Assembly: GCF_900496995.4 (NCBI RefSeq)
Contig: NC_044014.1
Location: 10,077,001 to 10,141,000 of the forward strand
Source of the DNA: Aquila chrysaetos chrysaetos
Taxonomy: Eukaryota; Chordata; Aves; Accipitriformes; Accipitridae
Length of the DNA stretch: 64,000 bases
Direction: 5' to 3'
This document shows, piece after piece, positions 28,001 through 35,041 of this stretch (its first letter is position 1; every line of letters begins with the position of its first letter). Position numbers and translations under genes: made by a program. The notes under the pieces were generated by a model. It was given only the letters and a program-made list of their open reading frames with translations, had not been told where the DNA came from and ran no database searches.

Positions 28001-31000
28001 TGAAACACAGAAATAGCACCACTGAAGATAGCAGCGAGAACATATCAGCTAAAGATGCTAGGCGACATTTAATCCTATGGAAAGCAGTCTTCATTTTGAA
28101 ACAGATCTCCTGAAGCTCCAGACAATAGAACTATGTGCATATGTACAATGACATATACAATGGTTTAGGATCACCCTGAAACTACAGCTTCTTGTGTTCA
28201 GACTTCTCATGACTGATGATCACACTGCTGAAGTTTCAATATACTCCGCGTAAGAGAGCATTGAACCACATAAAAAAAAAGTAATCAGTATCAAAAATGT
28301 ATGTATACAATGTACAATCAAAGAAAGACATTATATCAATATTGAGGTTTGTTCTTAGTTATGCAGAAAAATATAGGCAACATTCCTTCAAATATTCAAA
28401 CAATAGATTGAAGATCCAAATGCATTATGAGATAGATGCTTTCTCAGAGTAGAGAAGCTTGTTTTCATTCTGACTACTATTGTCTGCTAGGTCAGCACCC
28501 TCTGCCACTTCTATAGCACGGTAAATATATACATGAAACGTGTAAGTAAATGCTATGTTTACAAATCTAAAGTTTAGTAAAGCTGTAGTTTCGCTATATA
28601 TTTAATCCGACTTGCTGCTACCAAAAGAAATGTTGCTCATCTTTTGCTTCAAAATCAGGTTTTTTGCAATCACAAGGTGACAGATTTCGGAACTAACCCA
28701 AACAAAAGTGAAGGGACTTCCCTTAACTAAATAAAAGAGCAGGTTAAAATAGAATGAAACTCCAAAATAAGGCTGAATATCAAGATACTTGCATTAATAT
28801 ATCTAGACATTCTTAAAGCATTTTTTTATATGTTCGACATCCTTTCTATTTCAGTTTTACTCTTCAAACTTTTATTTTTCTCAAGTTTCTCAAGTCAACA
28901 GCTCTCTTTCTCCTACTGATTAGTAAATCATGTTTGCCTTTGGTGAAAAAGATGTACATTGATGTAAGACCATCTACTGAAGTATTTTTCTACGGCTTAA
29001 AAAAACACAACCCTTGCTGCCTTGATGTATTTATACGTATTACTGTAATGCTAAAATTTACACACTTCGCACAGCAAAGAAAGATTAAATAATCCTGAAA
29101 AGGCTGACAATCAAAACATGAAAACAGCAGAAAACAATCAAAAGGGAGATTCGTAGTGAAAAAAACCCACGTATTTTTCTTTTTGTTTGAACCATCAAGC
29201 ACTTTAATCTCTTCCTGAATCAAACTGCTGCCCTCTGTTTCCTAATGGATTAAATTTAAGATTAATGTTGCACACACCTGCTCTTCTTTCCTTCTACCTC
29301 CACTCTCATCCCAAGTATCTTTTTTCTCTCTCCGGTTCCTATAGGAACAGGATAGCTCAAATCCAAAACCAACTTACTAGGATAGCTCAAACACAAAAAG
29401 AATTCATCACCTATCAGCAAAGTACTTTCCTCAAGTAAGGACTCCTATGACAGGAAGTTTAACACAAGTCAAACAAAAAATGTGTCTCCAAGTGGACTCC
29501 AGTTCAGAGTGCTGCAGCCTCTTCTACACCAGTATAGAGATGTTCAAATACTTTAAAGAGAAAGCTTGTGGGGAGAGGTTGTTAAAATGAGTATTTTGTT
29601 ACCAACTGATTGAACAGCTTGGTCTTAGAAAACAGATTAAGGCTATGACAGCTATATTAATACAATAACACTATACTATAAAATGTTTCTAATTTAAAGA
29701 TATTATTCATTATACGAGCAATGTAATCTTCTGAAATCTCAATCTAGACCTTCTTCCCAGCATACCTGACATCCACAGCAGTCCATTTATCATTTGCTAA
29801 TCAGCTTCCACTTAAAACTGCCTCCCTCCCCCAAAAATGCCATGACAGTTTTTCCTTATTAGATAAAGTTCCTCATATCTGAAACACTAAACCAGATCTC
29901 AAATTTCTCCAAAGCAAACAGCTAAGCTTTCCAAGGTAGAAAAATTAGTTTGAGTCTTCTCTAAAGCACTATGTAAACCTACAATATATAAGTGAACTAC
30001 TTAAAGTTAACTTGAAATTTCAAAGGCATTGTAATTTCTTTTTCTAGTGAAAGAAGGTAACACATGAAAATAAATGCTGCCAAAATTAAAAATTATGAGA
30101 AATGCCAACAGAGAATCAGAGACTTAAACATTATAAGATAATGTTATTTACTACATGTATATATTGCATTTAATACAGTATTTTTAGGGCTGAAAGTAAC
30201 ACTGTTCTTCATCTTACTGTTCAGTCTATTAAAATATCCAAGATAAGTGAGTAGCTGATACATTCTGTGTACGATCACAGCTTATCTCTGACAAGTCATC
30301 ATGATGACAAGAGACTGCATTCTAAATAGTAATTGCCCTGCATTTTTATTCACTCAGAGAGATAGATTTCATCTCAGATGTGAATTTAAAGAGCTTAATT
30401 TCCTCTCCAGAATACAAGACTACTAATGGTATATAATGTGATGCCAATATCAAAAAAATTCTAAACCAAGTTTACATATTTTGTTGTTTCAGTTAGAATG
30501 GAAAAAACAAGTAACCTTAACTATATCCATTCTACCACCTTTACTATAGTCTTCTCAGAGTTGGTTCCTGAGTCAAGTGTAGAGGGTTACGTACTTACAT
30601 TAACTTTGAGCCTGTAACTTACATCCTTGTGTAGCTTTTTGCAAATAGCCTTATTTATGAGGATATCAGATTTGGGCTTTAAGCACATATACTATTTCTT
30701 TAATTATACAGACACAACAGATACCTTATTTAACCCCATTTAAAAATGTGATGGGAGTATACACAGTCACCTTTTTCAGGCTACTTAAAAGATTAGAAGA
30801 CATTTTTAGGCACCGCTGAAATTTTGCCAGCTGTTTAGTAACCAGCAACAAAGTGACTCAGCTACTCTGCCTGCAACACTGCCAGTAAATTCTATTCCAA
30901 GCAAGCCAAAGCACTTTTACCTTTATCAGAGTACTGGCACTCTAATGCGTGGAGATCAGGCAGCAGGTGCAAGCAATTGATGCAGCAGTAAGTAAAGAAA

Positions 31001-31174
31001 TCCAACACCACAACTTTTCCACAAAGGTCTTTGTGAAGAGAAATAGGACCTGCAGTGTTTAACCATTGTAGATCTGGAATTCAGAGAACAGTGATACCCA
31101 GTTAGGGGAAGTGTAGGGAAAGGCAGACACTTATACTTAATTTGCACACCACCAAACGTTCCTGCTACATTTCA

Positions 31175-31208
<34 letters not shown>

Positions 31209-33379
31209 CAACATTCCTTTCCACACAGGTAGAAAAGCAAACCAGAAGTCTTATATTTATCCAACTCATCCTTACGTTCCCTAATTCTTCATAATTAGTA
31301 AATGAAAAGAAATACTATTAACAAGATTTAATGTAATATTGAAAGTCCAGTTTATATATTTAAATAGGCACCTTTTTATTGAAAGAACATGCAAGCCTCA
31401 GAAGAATTTTCATGCATTTTAAAACATGATCTACATTATTCAACCCCTAACAATGTCATATGGGTAACAATTAATGATTTAAAACTCACATAAATGCTAG
31501 TAAAGTAAAAATCTGTTAAACTCTCAATGATTTTTTCCACAGTTTTGTAAAGAACTAATTTCAGAGATGATTAAAAAATTTTTGTGTTTATAGTTTTGAT
31601 CTTGATTTTCAAAGTTTGAAATGACAGGTATAAATTAATCCTGTTACATGGGAAGAAATACAACCTTTTCAGATATTCCCGGTAGTACTCCTGGTCATTT
31701 ATTTTAACCACTTGATATGAGACATGAAAGCATTCTTTTCTCACTGGTAACTGATATTCCTCTGATCCCACTAGAAACTGGTATCACGATGAGAAAGAAA
31801 TATCCTAGAATATGGTCTGCCATTATTATCACTTAACATTTCTGAGAATAATGGGGGGAAAAAGACAGATGTGGTACAATGAAAAGCTGAACTAAATTTT
31901 TGACGACCTGTTTTTTAAAAATGTATTCCGACTAATCTAAAAATCCTCAAAACTTCCACTCTAACAGTTTCAGCAAACTAATTTCTTACTGCCCCAGGAG
32001 AAGTTATTGCTGCTGAAGTCAGCAGGAGGCTCATTTTCAGTTTCACTAGGAGGAGGATTGATCTCTACCTCCATACATTTATAAACAGATGCACACAAAT
32101 TCAGATTTGGTGACAATAATGAGAATAATTTATCAAGTATATGCATTATTTCCACAGTATAAGGGCTTTACTGTTTACTTTTTAAAAGAAAAGAGAACGT
32201 TATTTATTTACGGCATTGCTCCCCTTTTCACTAGAATTAAAATACCTTTCATAAAAAAACACTGGAAAAAAATATTGGCTACCTGTTTGAGCTCTTTTTA
32301 GAGTAGAAAATAAGCTTTGACAGAACATAGAAAGTGAAACAATATTAATGACAAAAGTGAAAATTCAATTCAGGGTCCAAATCTAGACAGAAAGAGCATT
32401 CACTTTGCTCCATTGATTAAAAGTCAGAATTCATTCCTACGATAGGTATGTGATTTTAACCCTGAAGTTTACCTCCCGAGGTCTCTGTCTTGCAGTCAGA
32501 TGTGAACTCCCACACTTGCCGAGAGCCTCACTAAGGTTAAAAGGACCCTGAGCAGGACTTGCAAGGTCTTACAAGACTTAACCTTTGATTTCACACTTAG
32601 CACAAGAAGAGATACAGAAATGTGTGAAAGGGAAATGGGCGCACCACTGAAGGAGGGCGACTTCTCCAGCACAGTCTGTATTATCGGGGACATGAAAATT
32701 GACAAGCACAGGTAAGTCATGGGGAGAAAGAGCCGGGAAACATCCTGAGCGGCTGCAGTGAAACCAAGGGAGCTCAGGGGAAAGCTGCGAGAGTTGGTAA
32801 GGTTCTCACTATGACCAGAGGAGAGAGGTATCAAGACACTGCACAGAAGGGAGAGGCTTTACTTAAAAAAAAATTTAAAAATTAATGAAGCTAGCAGAGA
32901 TTTAGAAGACAGGCTTTAAAGAACGGGTTTCTGCAACCAGCAGCAGGGGAGCATTTATAAAGGGCTTCTTTTTTTCTTGTCCTTCGCTCCCGGTGCTCTC
33001 AGGAGTGACATTTCCTGTCACTAAAAGCGCCTTTTAAAAAAAAGCAGCGAACGCGGCCCTCGCAGGCAGCGGCACTGCAAGGAAAACGCCACACGGTGAG
33101 CGTCAGAGCTCAGCCACCTCCACCGGGGGAGGCCCCGCAGCCGCCCGCCCGGCGGGCCCGGGACACCGAACCGCGCTCCGCCGCGGGGCCTGACCCGCTC
33201 GGGCCCCGCCACCCACCTCCGCCGAGCTCGGGCACCGTTAGGTCCCGCTCCCGGCTGTCCATCTTCTTCAGGTACTGGTAGACCAAGTTCTCCTTCTCCT
33301 GGGGAGTATCGGCGTCGAGCAGGGCGTACTCCAGCTGGGTCTGGGCGGGCAGGAGCCCCGCCAGGCCCCCCGCCGCCAT
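3821..33379 (-). CDS. NHLRC2: NHLRC2, NHL repeat-containing protein 2 (whole gene, 11 coding exons)
   Basis: The span covers start to stop codon; exons are listed separately. Joined, they give 2175 nt, 724 residues plus stop, with no frame break; the human protein is 726 residues as I recall. Residues about 55-210 form a thioredoxin-like domain with a CCINC motif at 84-88. About 220-560 carry NHL repeats, seen as repeated YVADT/YVADS-type strands followed by NHxIK or NHLIR. About 575-724 form the C-terminal beta domain. The start codon has G at -3 and +4 (strong Kozak context), and the following residues match the family N-terminus ([14 protein letters not shown]). There is no signal peptide or membrane segment, so the protein should be cytosolic. 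Known biology: essential in mouse, and biallelic human variants cause FINCA disease (fibrosis, neurodegeneration, cerebral angiomatosis). The enzymatic role is unsettled. Transcription starts in the CpG island shared with DCLRE1A. Confidence 0.96.
4087..6057 (-). other. NHLRC2: NHLRC2 intron 10
   Basis: A 1971-bp intron with GT donor and AG acceptor. Its centre is occupied by an LTR-like sequence on the opposite strand, listed separately. The rest is AT-rich with an A run near 4240-4253 and an A/C-rich stretch near 5779-5808. Confidence 0.85.
4890..5676 (+). mobile_element. Degraded LTR-like element of avian endogenous-retrovirus type (probably a solo LTR)
   Basis: This block is more GC-rich and different in texture from the intron around it. 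It has LTR order: a GC-rich U3-like part, a TATA-like ATATAAA near 5339, and AATAAA at 5630-5635 followed by a TTGCTTCTTTTCTCTTAC stretch. A short U5-like tail then ends at CCCTGACA near 5676. It resembles avian ERV-L-type LTRs in my recollection, but I could not name a family. Boundaries are approximate, especially on the left, and I found no clear target-site duplication or internal viral genes. Orientation is antisense to NHLRC2. Confidence 0.55.
6058..6283 (-). CDS. NHLRC2: NHLRC2 coding exon 10 (C-terminal beta domain)
   Basis: Residues 562-636. Acceptor CTGATAG|TTGCC, donor GCAGAAG|GTAAAG. It encodes [47 protein letters not shown] and WFITAEG. Its first half diverges from mammals; from LPKLPKSAP onward the match is close. 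Confidence 0.93.
6284..7372 (-). other. NHLRC2: NHLRC2 intron 9 (GC-AG)
   Basis: A 1089-bp AT-rich intron that appears to start with GCAAGT and end with CTGATAG on the minus strand. It contains a short (GT)n run at 6808-6822 and no repeat that I recognise. Confidence 0.75.
7373..7582 (-). CDS. NHLRC2: NHLRC2 coding exon 9 (NHL repeat, GC splice donor)
   Basis: Residues 492-561, 70 codons, phase 0 at both ends. The acceptor is TATCTTAG|ATTAAGG. It encodes [35 protein letters not shown] and [12 protein letters not shown]. The end that keeps frame and family similarity is ATG followed by GCAAGT, so intron 9 appears to start with GC. A GT four bases further on is a possible alternative (see findings). 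Confidence 0.9.
7583..8667 (-). other. NHLRC2: NHLRC2 intron 8
   Basis: A 1085-bp AT-rich intron. I see no exon, RNA gene or recognisable repeat in it, only short homopolymer runs such as the T run near 7986-7997. Confidence 0.7.
8668..8790 (-). CDS. NHLRC2: NHLRC2 coding exon 8 (NHL repeat)
   Basis: Residues 451-491, exactly 41 codons with phase 0 at both ends. Acceptor TTTTTCAG|AATTTG, donor ATAAG|GTAAGC. It encodes [40 protein letters not shown] and K, one full NHL repeat. Confidence 0.96.
8791..9949 (-). other. NHLRC2: NHLRC2 introns 7 and 6 (either side of exon 7)
   Basis: Intron 7 (8791-9244, 454 bp) and intron 6 (9477-9949, 473 bp) flank exon 7. Both have GT donors and AG acceptors. 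I see nothing else in them. Confidence 0.7.
9245..9476 (-). CDS. NHLRC2: NHLRC2 coding exon 7 (NHL repeat)
   Basis: Residues 373-450. Acceptor GCCTTTAG|TGAT, donor CCATTG|GTAATC. It encodes [52 protein letters not shown] and VGGERDP. The plus-strand open frames over the same bases are antisense shadows. Confidence 0.95.
9950..10043 (-). CDS. NHLRC2: NHLRC2 coding exon 6 (NHL propeller)
   Basis: Residues 342-372. This short exon is missed by simple open-frame scanning. Acceptor GTTTCAG|GGACC, donor GGAAG|GTAAGC. It encodes [19 protein letters not shown], a near-invariant family stretch, then EAGKLPKG. Nine kilobases of intron 5 separate it from exon 5. Confidence 0.94.
10044..19204 (-). other. 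NHLRC2: NHLRC2 intron 5, 9.2 kb
   Basis: The largest intron in the window. It is AT-rich, with low-complexity A/C sequence near 11034-11072 and an 18-A run at 14876-14893. I found no exon, RNA gene or confidently classifiable repeat. Two minus-strand open frames near 15300-15480 and 16043-16261 were examined and set aside. Confidence 0.6.
19205..19334 (-). CDS. NHLRC2: NHLRC2 coding exon 5 (NHL propeller)
   Basis: Residues 299-341. Acceptor TTGTAG|ATTG. The donor TTCAA|GTATTG is weaker than the others in the gene but gives the phase 1 that exon 6 requires. It encodes [31 protein letters not shown] and FGNS. Confidence 0.92.
19335..21085 (-). other. NHLRC2: NHLRC2 intron 4
   Basis: A 1751-bp intron. 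It contains a G-rich patch near 19517-19541 with several runs of three or more G, and otherwise AT-rich unique-looking sequence. Confidence 0.65.
21086..21207 (-). CDS. NHLRC2: NHLRC2 coding exon 4 (NHL repeat)
   Basis: Residues 258-298. Acceptor TTATAG|GTCC, donor AAAG|GTAAAT. It encodes FNSPQGIAI and [14 protein letters not shown], a textbook NHL repeat. It enters in phase 1 and leaves in phase 0. Confidence 0.95.
21208..23571 (-). other. NHLRC2: NHLRC2 intron 3
   Basis: A 2364-bp intron. It holds an inverted pair of AP-1-type sites at 22007-22026, listed separately, and an A/C-rich low-complexity stretch near 23093-23150. I see no other feature. Confidence 0.65.
22007..22026. promoter_or_regulatory. 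Inverted pair of consensus AP-1 sites
   Basis: TGACTCA and its exact reverse complement TGAGTCA are separated by six bases, making a 7-bp-stem palindrome. Each half is a full AP-1 (FOS/JUN) consensus. The site is intronic. Regulatory function is inferred from motif quality alone, and chance is possible. Confidence 0.3.
23572..24027 (-). CDS. NHLRC2: NHLRC2 coding exon 3 (thioredoxin-like domain end, first NHL strand)
   Basis: Residues 106-257, the largest coding exon. Acceptor TTTCAG|ACGG, donor GGAG|GTAAGG. It holds [20 protein letters not shown], then [28 protein letters not shown] and the start of the propeller ([12 protein letters not shown]). D143 in VNDADA corresponds by my alignment to human D148, the residue changed in the FINCA D148Y allele; here it is the normal aspartate. 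Confidence 0.97.
24028..30920 (-). other. NHLRC2: NHLRC2 intron 2, 6.9 kb
   Basis: AT-rich intron between the two exons that encode the thioredoxin-like fold. It contains an A/C-rich low-complexity stretch (about 24547-24622), a 13-G run at 24752-24764, and short local duplications such as a repeated AGGATAGCTCAAA near 29349 and 29380. I see no exon or RNA gene. Confidence 0.6.
24547..24622 (+). repeat. A/C-rich low-complexity tract
   Basis: About 75 bases made almost entirely of A runs broken by CC to CCCCC. It has no unit period, so it is not a simple tandem repeat. Similar, shorter tracts occur near 5779, 11034, 23093 and 33489. Confidence 0.7.
30921..31073 (-). CDS. NHLRC2: NHLRC2 coding exon 2 (thioredoxin-like domain, CCINC motif)
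   Basis: Residues 55-105. Acceptor AATTCCAG|ATC, donor AAAG|GTAAAAG, phase 1 at both ends. It encodes [18 protein letters not shown] followed by [11 protein letters not shown], the first beta strand and redox-type loop of the thioredoxin-like fold. C85 and C88 form the CxxC. A poly-T run of 28 lies about 104 bases upstream of the acceptor on the coding strand. Confidence 0.95.
31074..33216 (-). other. NHLRC2: NHLRC2 intron 1
   Basis: A 2143-bp intron running from the CpG island into AT-rich sequence. It contains the A run at 31178-31205 (poly-T on the coding strand). The minus-strand open frame at 32496-32834 has no family resemblance and no splice support. Confidence 0.7.
31178..31205 (+). 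repeat. Homopolymer A run, 28 bases
   Basis: The longest A run noticed in the window. On the NHLRC2 coding strand it is poly-T about 104 bases upstream of the exon 2 acceptor. No retroposed sequence is recognisable beside it. Confidence 0.9.
33217..33379 (-). CDS. NHLRC2: NHLRC2 coding exon 1
   Basis: Residues 1-54 plus one base of codon 55. It begins MAAGG and contains [15 protein letters not shown] and [10 protein letters not shown], the conserved N-terminal helical segment. The donor reads GGAG|GTGGGT on the minus strand. The open frame continues past the donor as Gly/Arg-rich sequence, which is intron. Confidence 0.93.
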
Positions 33380-33682
33380 GACGCCTCCTGGGCGAGCCCG
33401 CCGCCGCGACGGGCCGCTGTTTACCGGCCTGCCGTTTCACCGCCGCACATTCGGCACCTCCCGCAAGGCGGGGGAGGAAAACTGTAACTAAAAAAAAAAA
33501 ACAAAAAAAACCCCAAACACAAACCCCCAAGCCTAAGCCCAAATACGCAATAACTCGTCTGTCTTAAAGGGGGGCCTTCTCATTAATTCCGTGTTTTTAC
33601 ATAGCTTTGATATCCACAGAAGCACGGTCGTGAGGAGAATCCCTCGCGGTGATTCCAGCTCAGCAGATTCAACACAGACCGC

Positions 33683-33693
33683 TTTTCCCGCCC
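33683..33693 (+). promoter_or_regulatory. E2F-like site
   Basis: TTTTCCCGCCC matches the E2F consensus TTTSSCGC. It lies between the two genes, about 300 bases from the NHLRC2 start codon. S-phase expression of a crosslink-repair nuclease would fit, but binding is inferred. Confidence 0.4.
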
Positions 33694-33785
33694 AGTTACT
33701 TTTTTATTTGCAAGTGGAACAGATGTGAAAATCGGGCAGGACCGGACAAAGTCCAAAGCAAGCACCAATAATTTAAACGGTGGGA

Positions 33786-33810
33786 TTTTTTTTTGGGGGG
33801 GGGGGGGGGG
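33786..33810 (+). repeat. T9-G16 homopolymer junction in the promoter
   Basis: Nine T are followed directly by sixteen G. Such a run is prone to slippage and sequencing error, so its true length in the organism may differ. Confidence 0.85.
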
Positions 33811-33961
33811 ATGCTATGAGAGCAGCGGAAAGTTGAGCGACCGCCGTGGTGACGAAACTGCGGAAGCGAATGCGTTGCCGCGGCGGCAAACGGCTGAGGA
33901 GAGGCCCCCGCCCGCGAAGGCGCCCGCCCGCGAACCTCGGTGCCGGCGGCGGGGGATTCCG

Positions 33962-34099
33962 GGGAGGCAGCCGCCCTCGGCGGGGGGCTGCGGGGAGGCA
34001 GCGGCCCTCGGTGCCCTCGGCGGGGGGCTGTCGGGGAGGCAGCGGCCCTCGGTGCCCTCGGCGGGGGGCTGTCGGGGAGGCAGCGGCCCTCGGTGCCCG
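33962..34099 (+). repeat. GC-rich tandem repeat, 40-41 bp unit, about 3.4 copies
   Basis: Three near-identical units start at 33978, 34018 and 34059, preceded by a partial copy from about 33962. The unit contains CGGCGGGGGGCTG, then CGGGGAGGCAG and CGGCCCTCGGTGCC. Copy 1 lacks one T present in copies 2 and 3. Because 41 is not a multiple of three, the repeat creates long Gly/Arg/Pro-rich open frames on both strands, which I take as artefacts. Confidence 0.92.
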
Positions 34100-34623
34100 C
34101 GGCGGCGGGACATAAGCGCGGGCCTCCCCCGCGGCAGCGCCGTGCCGGTGTATTCCTTCGCCGTGTGGTGGCTCCCGGCAGCGATCCCGTAGCTGAACTC
34201 TTCGTCGTTTTCTTTTAAAATCTTCGTGTTTCGGGGCAGCGAGGTGGCAGGCAGGGGAGCGGGGCTAGCTGGGCTTCACCTTCCGAGGCCGGGCTGGGTG
34301 CTTACGAGAGGGATAGCTGAAGGAAATGGCTCGCCCTGCAAGTCTCTCTGCATCTTACAGAGTTGGGTTTTGTTTAACAGGAGTAATTACAAATACTGGA
34401 AGAGACTCTCATTAAATTACTTTTTGGGGTTAGGATCCACCATGCTTCTGTCCCATCCCGGACTGCTGTTTGGTTTGTGGCCCAGTGTTGCTTTTTTAAA
34501 ATGGAGTTCAGGTGCTTTTTTTCAGCTAGTGAAGGGGGGAGGGAAGAGAAAACATATTAACAGAAGGAAAGGTAGATTTGTGAACTGTTGCTTAAAAGGA
34601 AGGAGAATATTTCATGTGTTGCC

Positions 34624-35041
34624 ATGTCTGAAGATGCTTTATTGGAAGAGGACATTTGGGAGTACAAGTCCATTAGGAAGCAAAAGTGTCAGAGTAATTC
34701 AGAGAGCATCTCTACACCTGTGCAGAACGTAAGTGACAGCAAGTGCAGGCCAAAAAGAAAGAAAAATAGAAATAAAAAAAAATCCATAGAAAAAACTGAT
34801 ACGCTTCAGAAAACTGAGCCGAGATCGAGGCCAAATCAGGATGTAGATCAATGTAAAGATGACAGCAGTGTGCACTCCCAGGAAAGCGTGAGTAGCCTGA
34901 CGGAACAGAGCTCACAAAATGCAAAGCCTATTCATGATGGATACTGTCCGAGCTGCCAGATGCCCTTCTCTTTGCTATTGGTCCAGACACCTCGATGGCA
35001 CGTTGCTGAATGTTTGGATACTCCAGGATCCATTGAAAAAG
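34624..35041 (+). CDS. DCLRE1A: DCLRE1A coding exon 1 (N-terminus and UBZ4 zinc finger)
   Basis: Residues 1-139 plus one base. It starts [16 protein letters not shown], has a basic stretch ([12 protein letters not shown], a likely nuclear signal) and the ubiquitin-binding UBZ4 finger [10 protein letters not shown] ending RWHVAECLD. Donor AAAAAG|GTATGA. The frame reads on to 35082 inside the intron. Confidence 0.95.

Larger units (their letters stand above)
33020..34330. promoter_or_regulatory. CpG island and bidirectional promoter, NHLRC2/DCLRE1A
   Basis: GC-rich, CpG-dense sequence stands out from AT-rich flanks. It covers NHLRC2 exon 1 and the 1244 bases between the two start codons. I see no strong TATA box in the GC-rich core, as expected for a CpG-island promoter. 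Candidate sites are an E2F-like TTTTCCCGCCC (33683-33693), a TGACG half-site (33850-33854), an ETS-type CGGAAG (33861-33866) and a near-palindromic TTGCCGCGGCGGCAA (33875-33889). Transcription start sites cannot be read from sequence. A possible 5' UTR acceptor for DCLRE1A is TTGTTTAACAG ending at 34380. Confidence 0.85.

Noticed and set aside
32496-32834. 112-residue minus-strand frame in NHLRC2 intron 1
   Set aside because: No family match and no acceptor or donor in the right phase to join neighbouring exons.
33725-34218. Several overlapping long open frames on both strands across the CpG island, rich in Gly, Arg and Pro
   Set aside because: They arise from GC-rich composition and a 41-bp repeat that cycles through all three frames. 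None resembles a family or shows splice context.
34588-34623. Upstream extension of the DCLRE1A reading frame by 12 codons
   Set aside because: The extension begins with TTG, not ATG. The ATG at 34624 has G at -3 and gives the family N-terminus.
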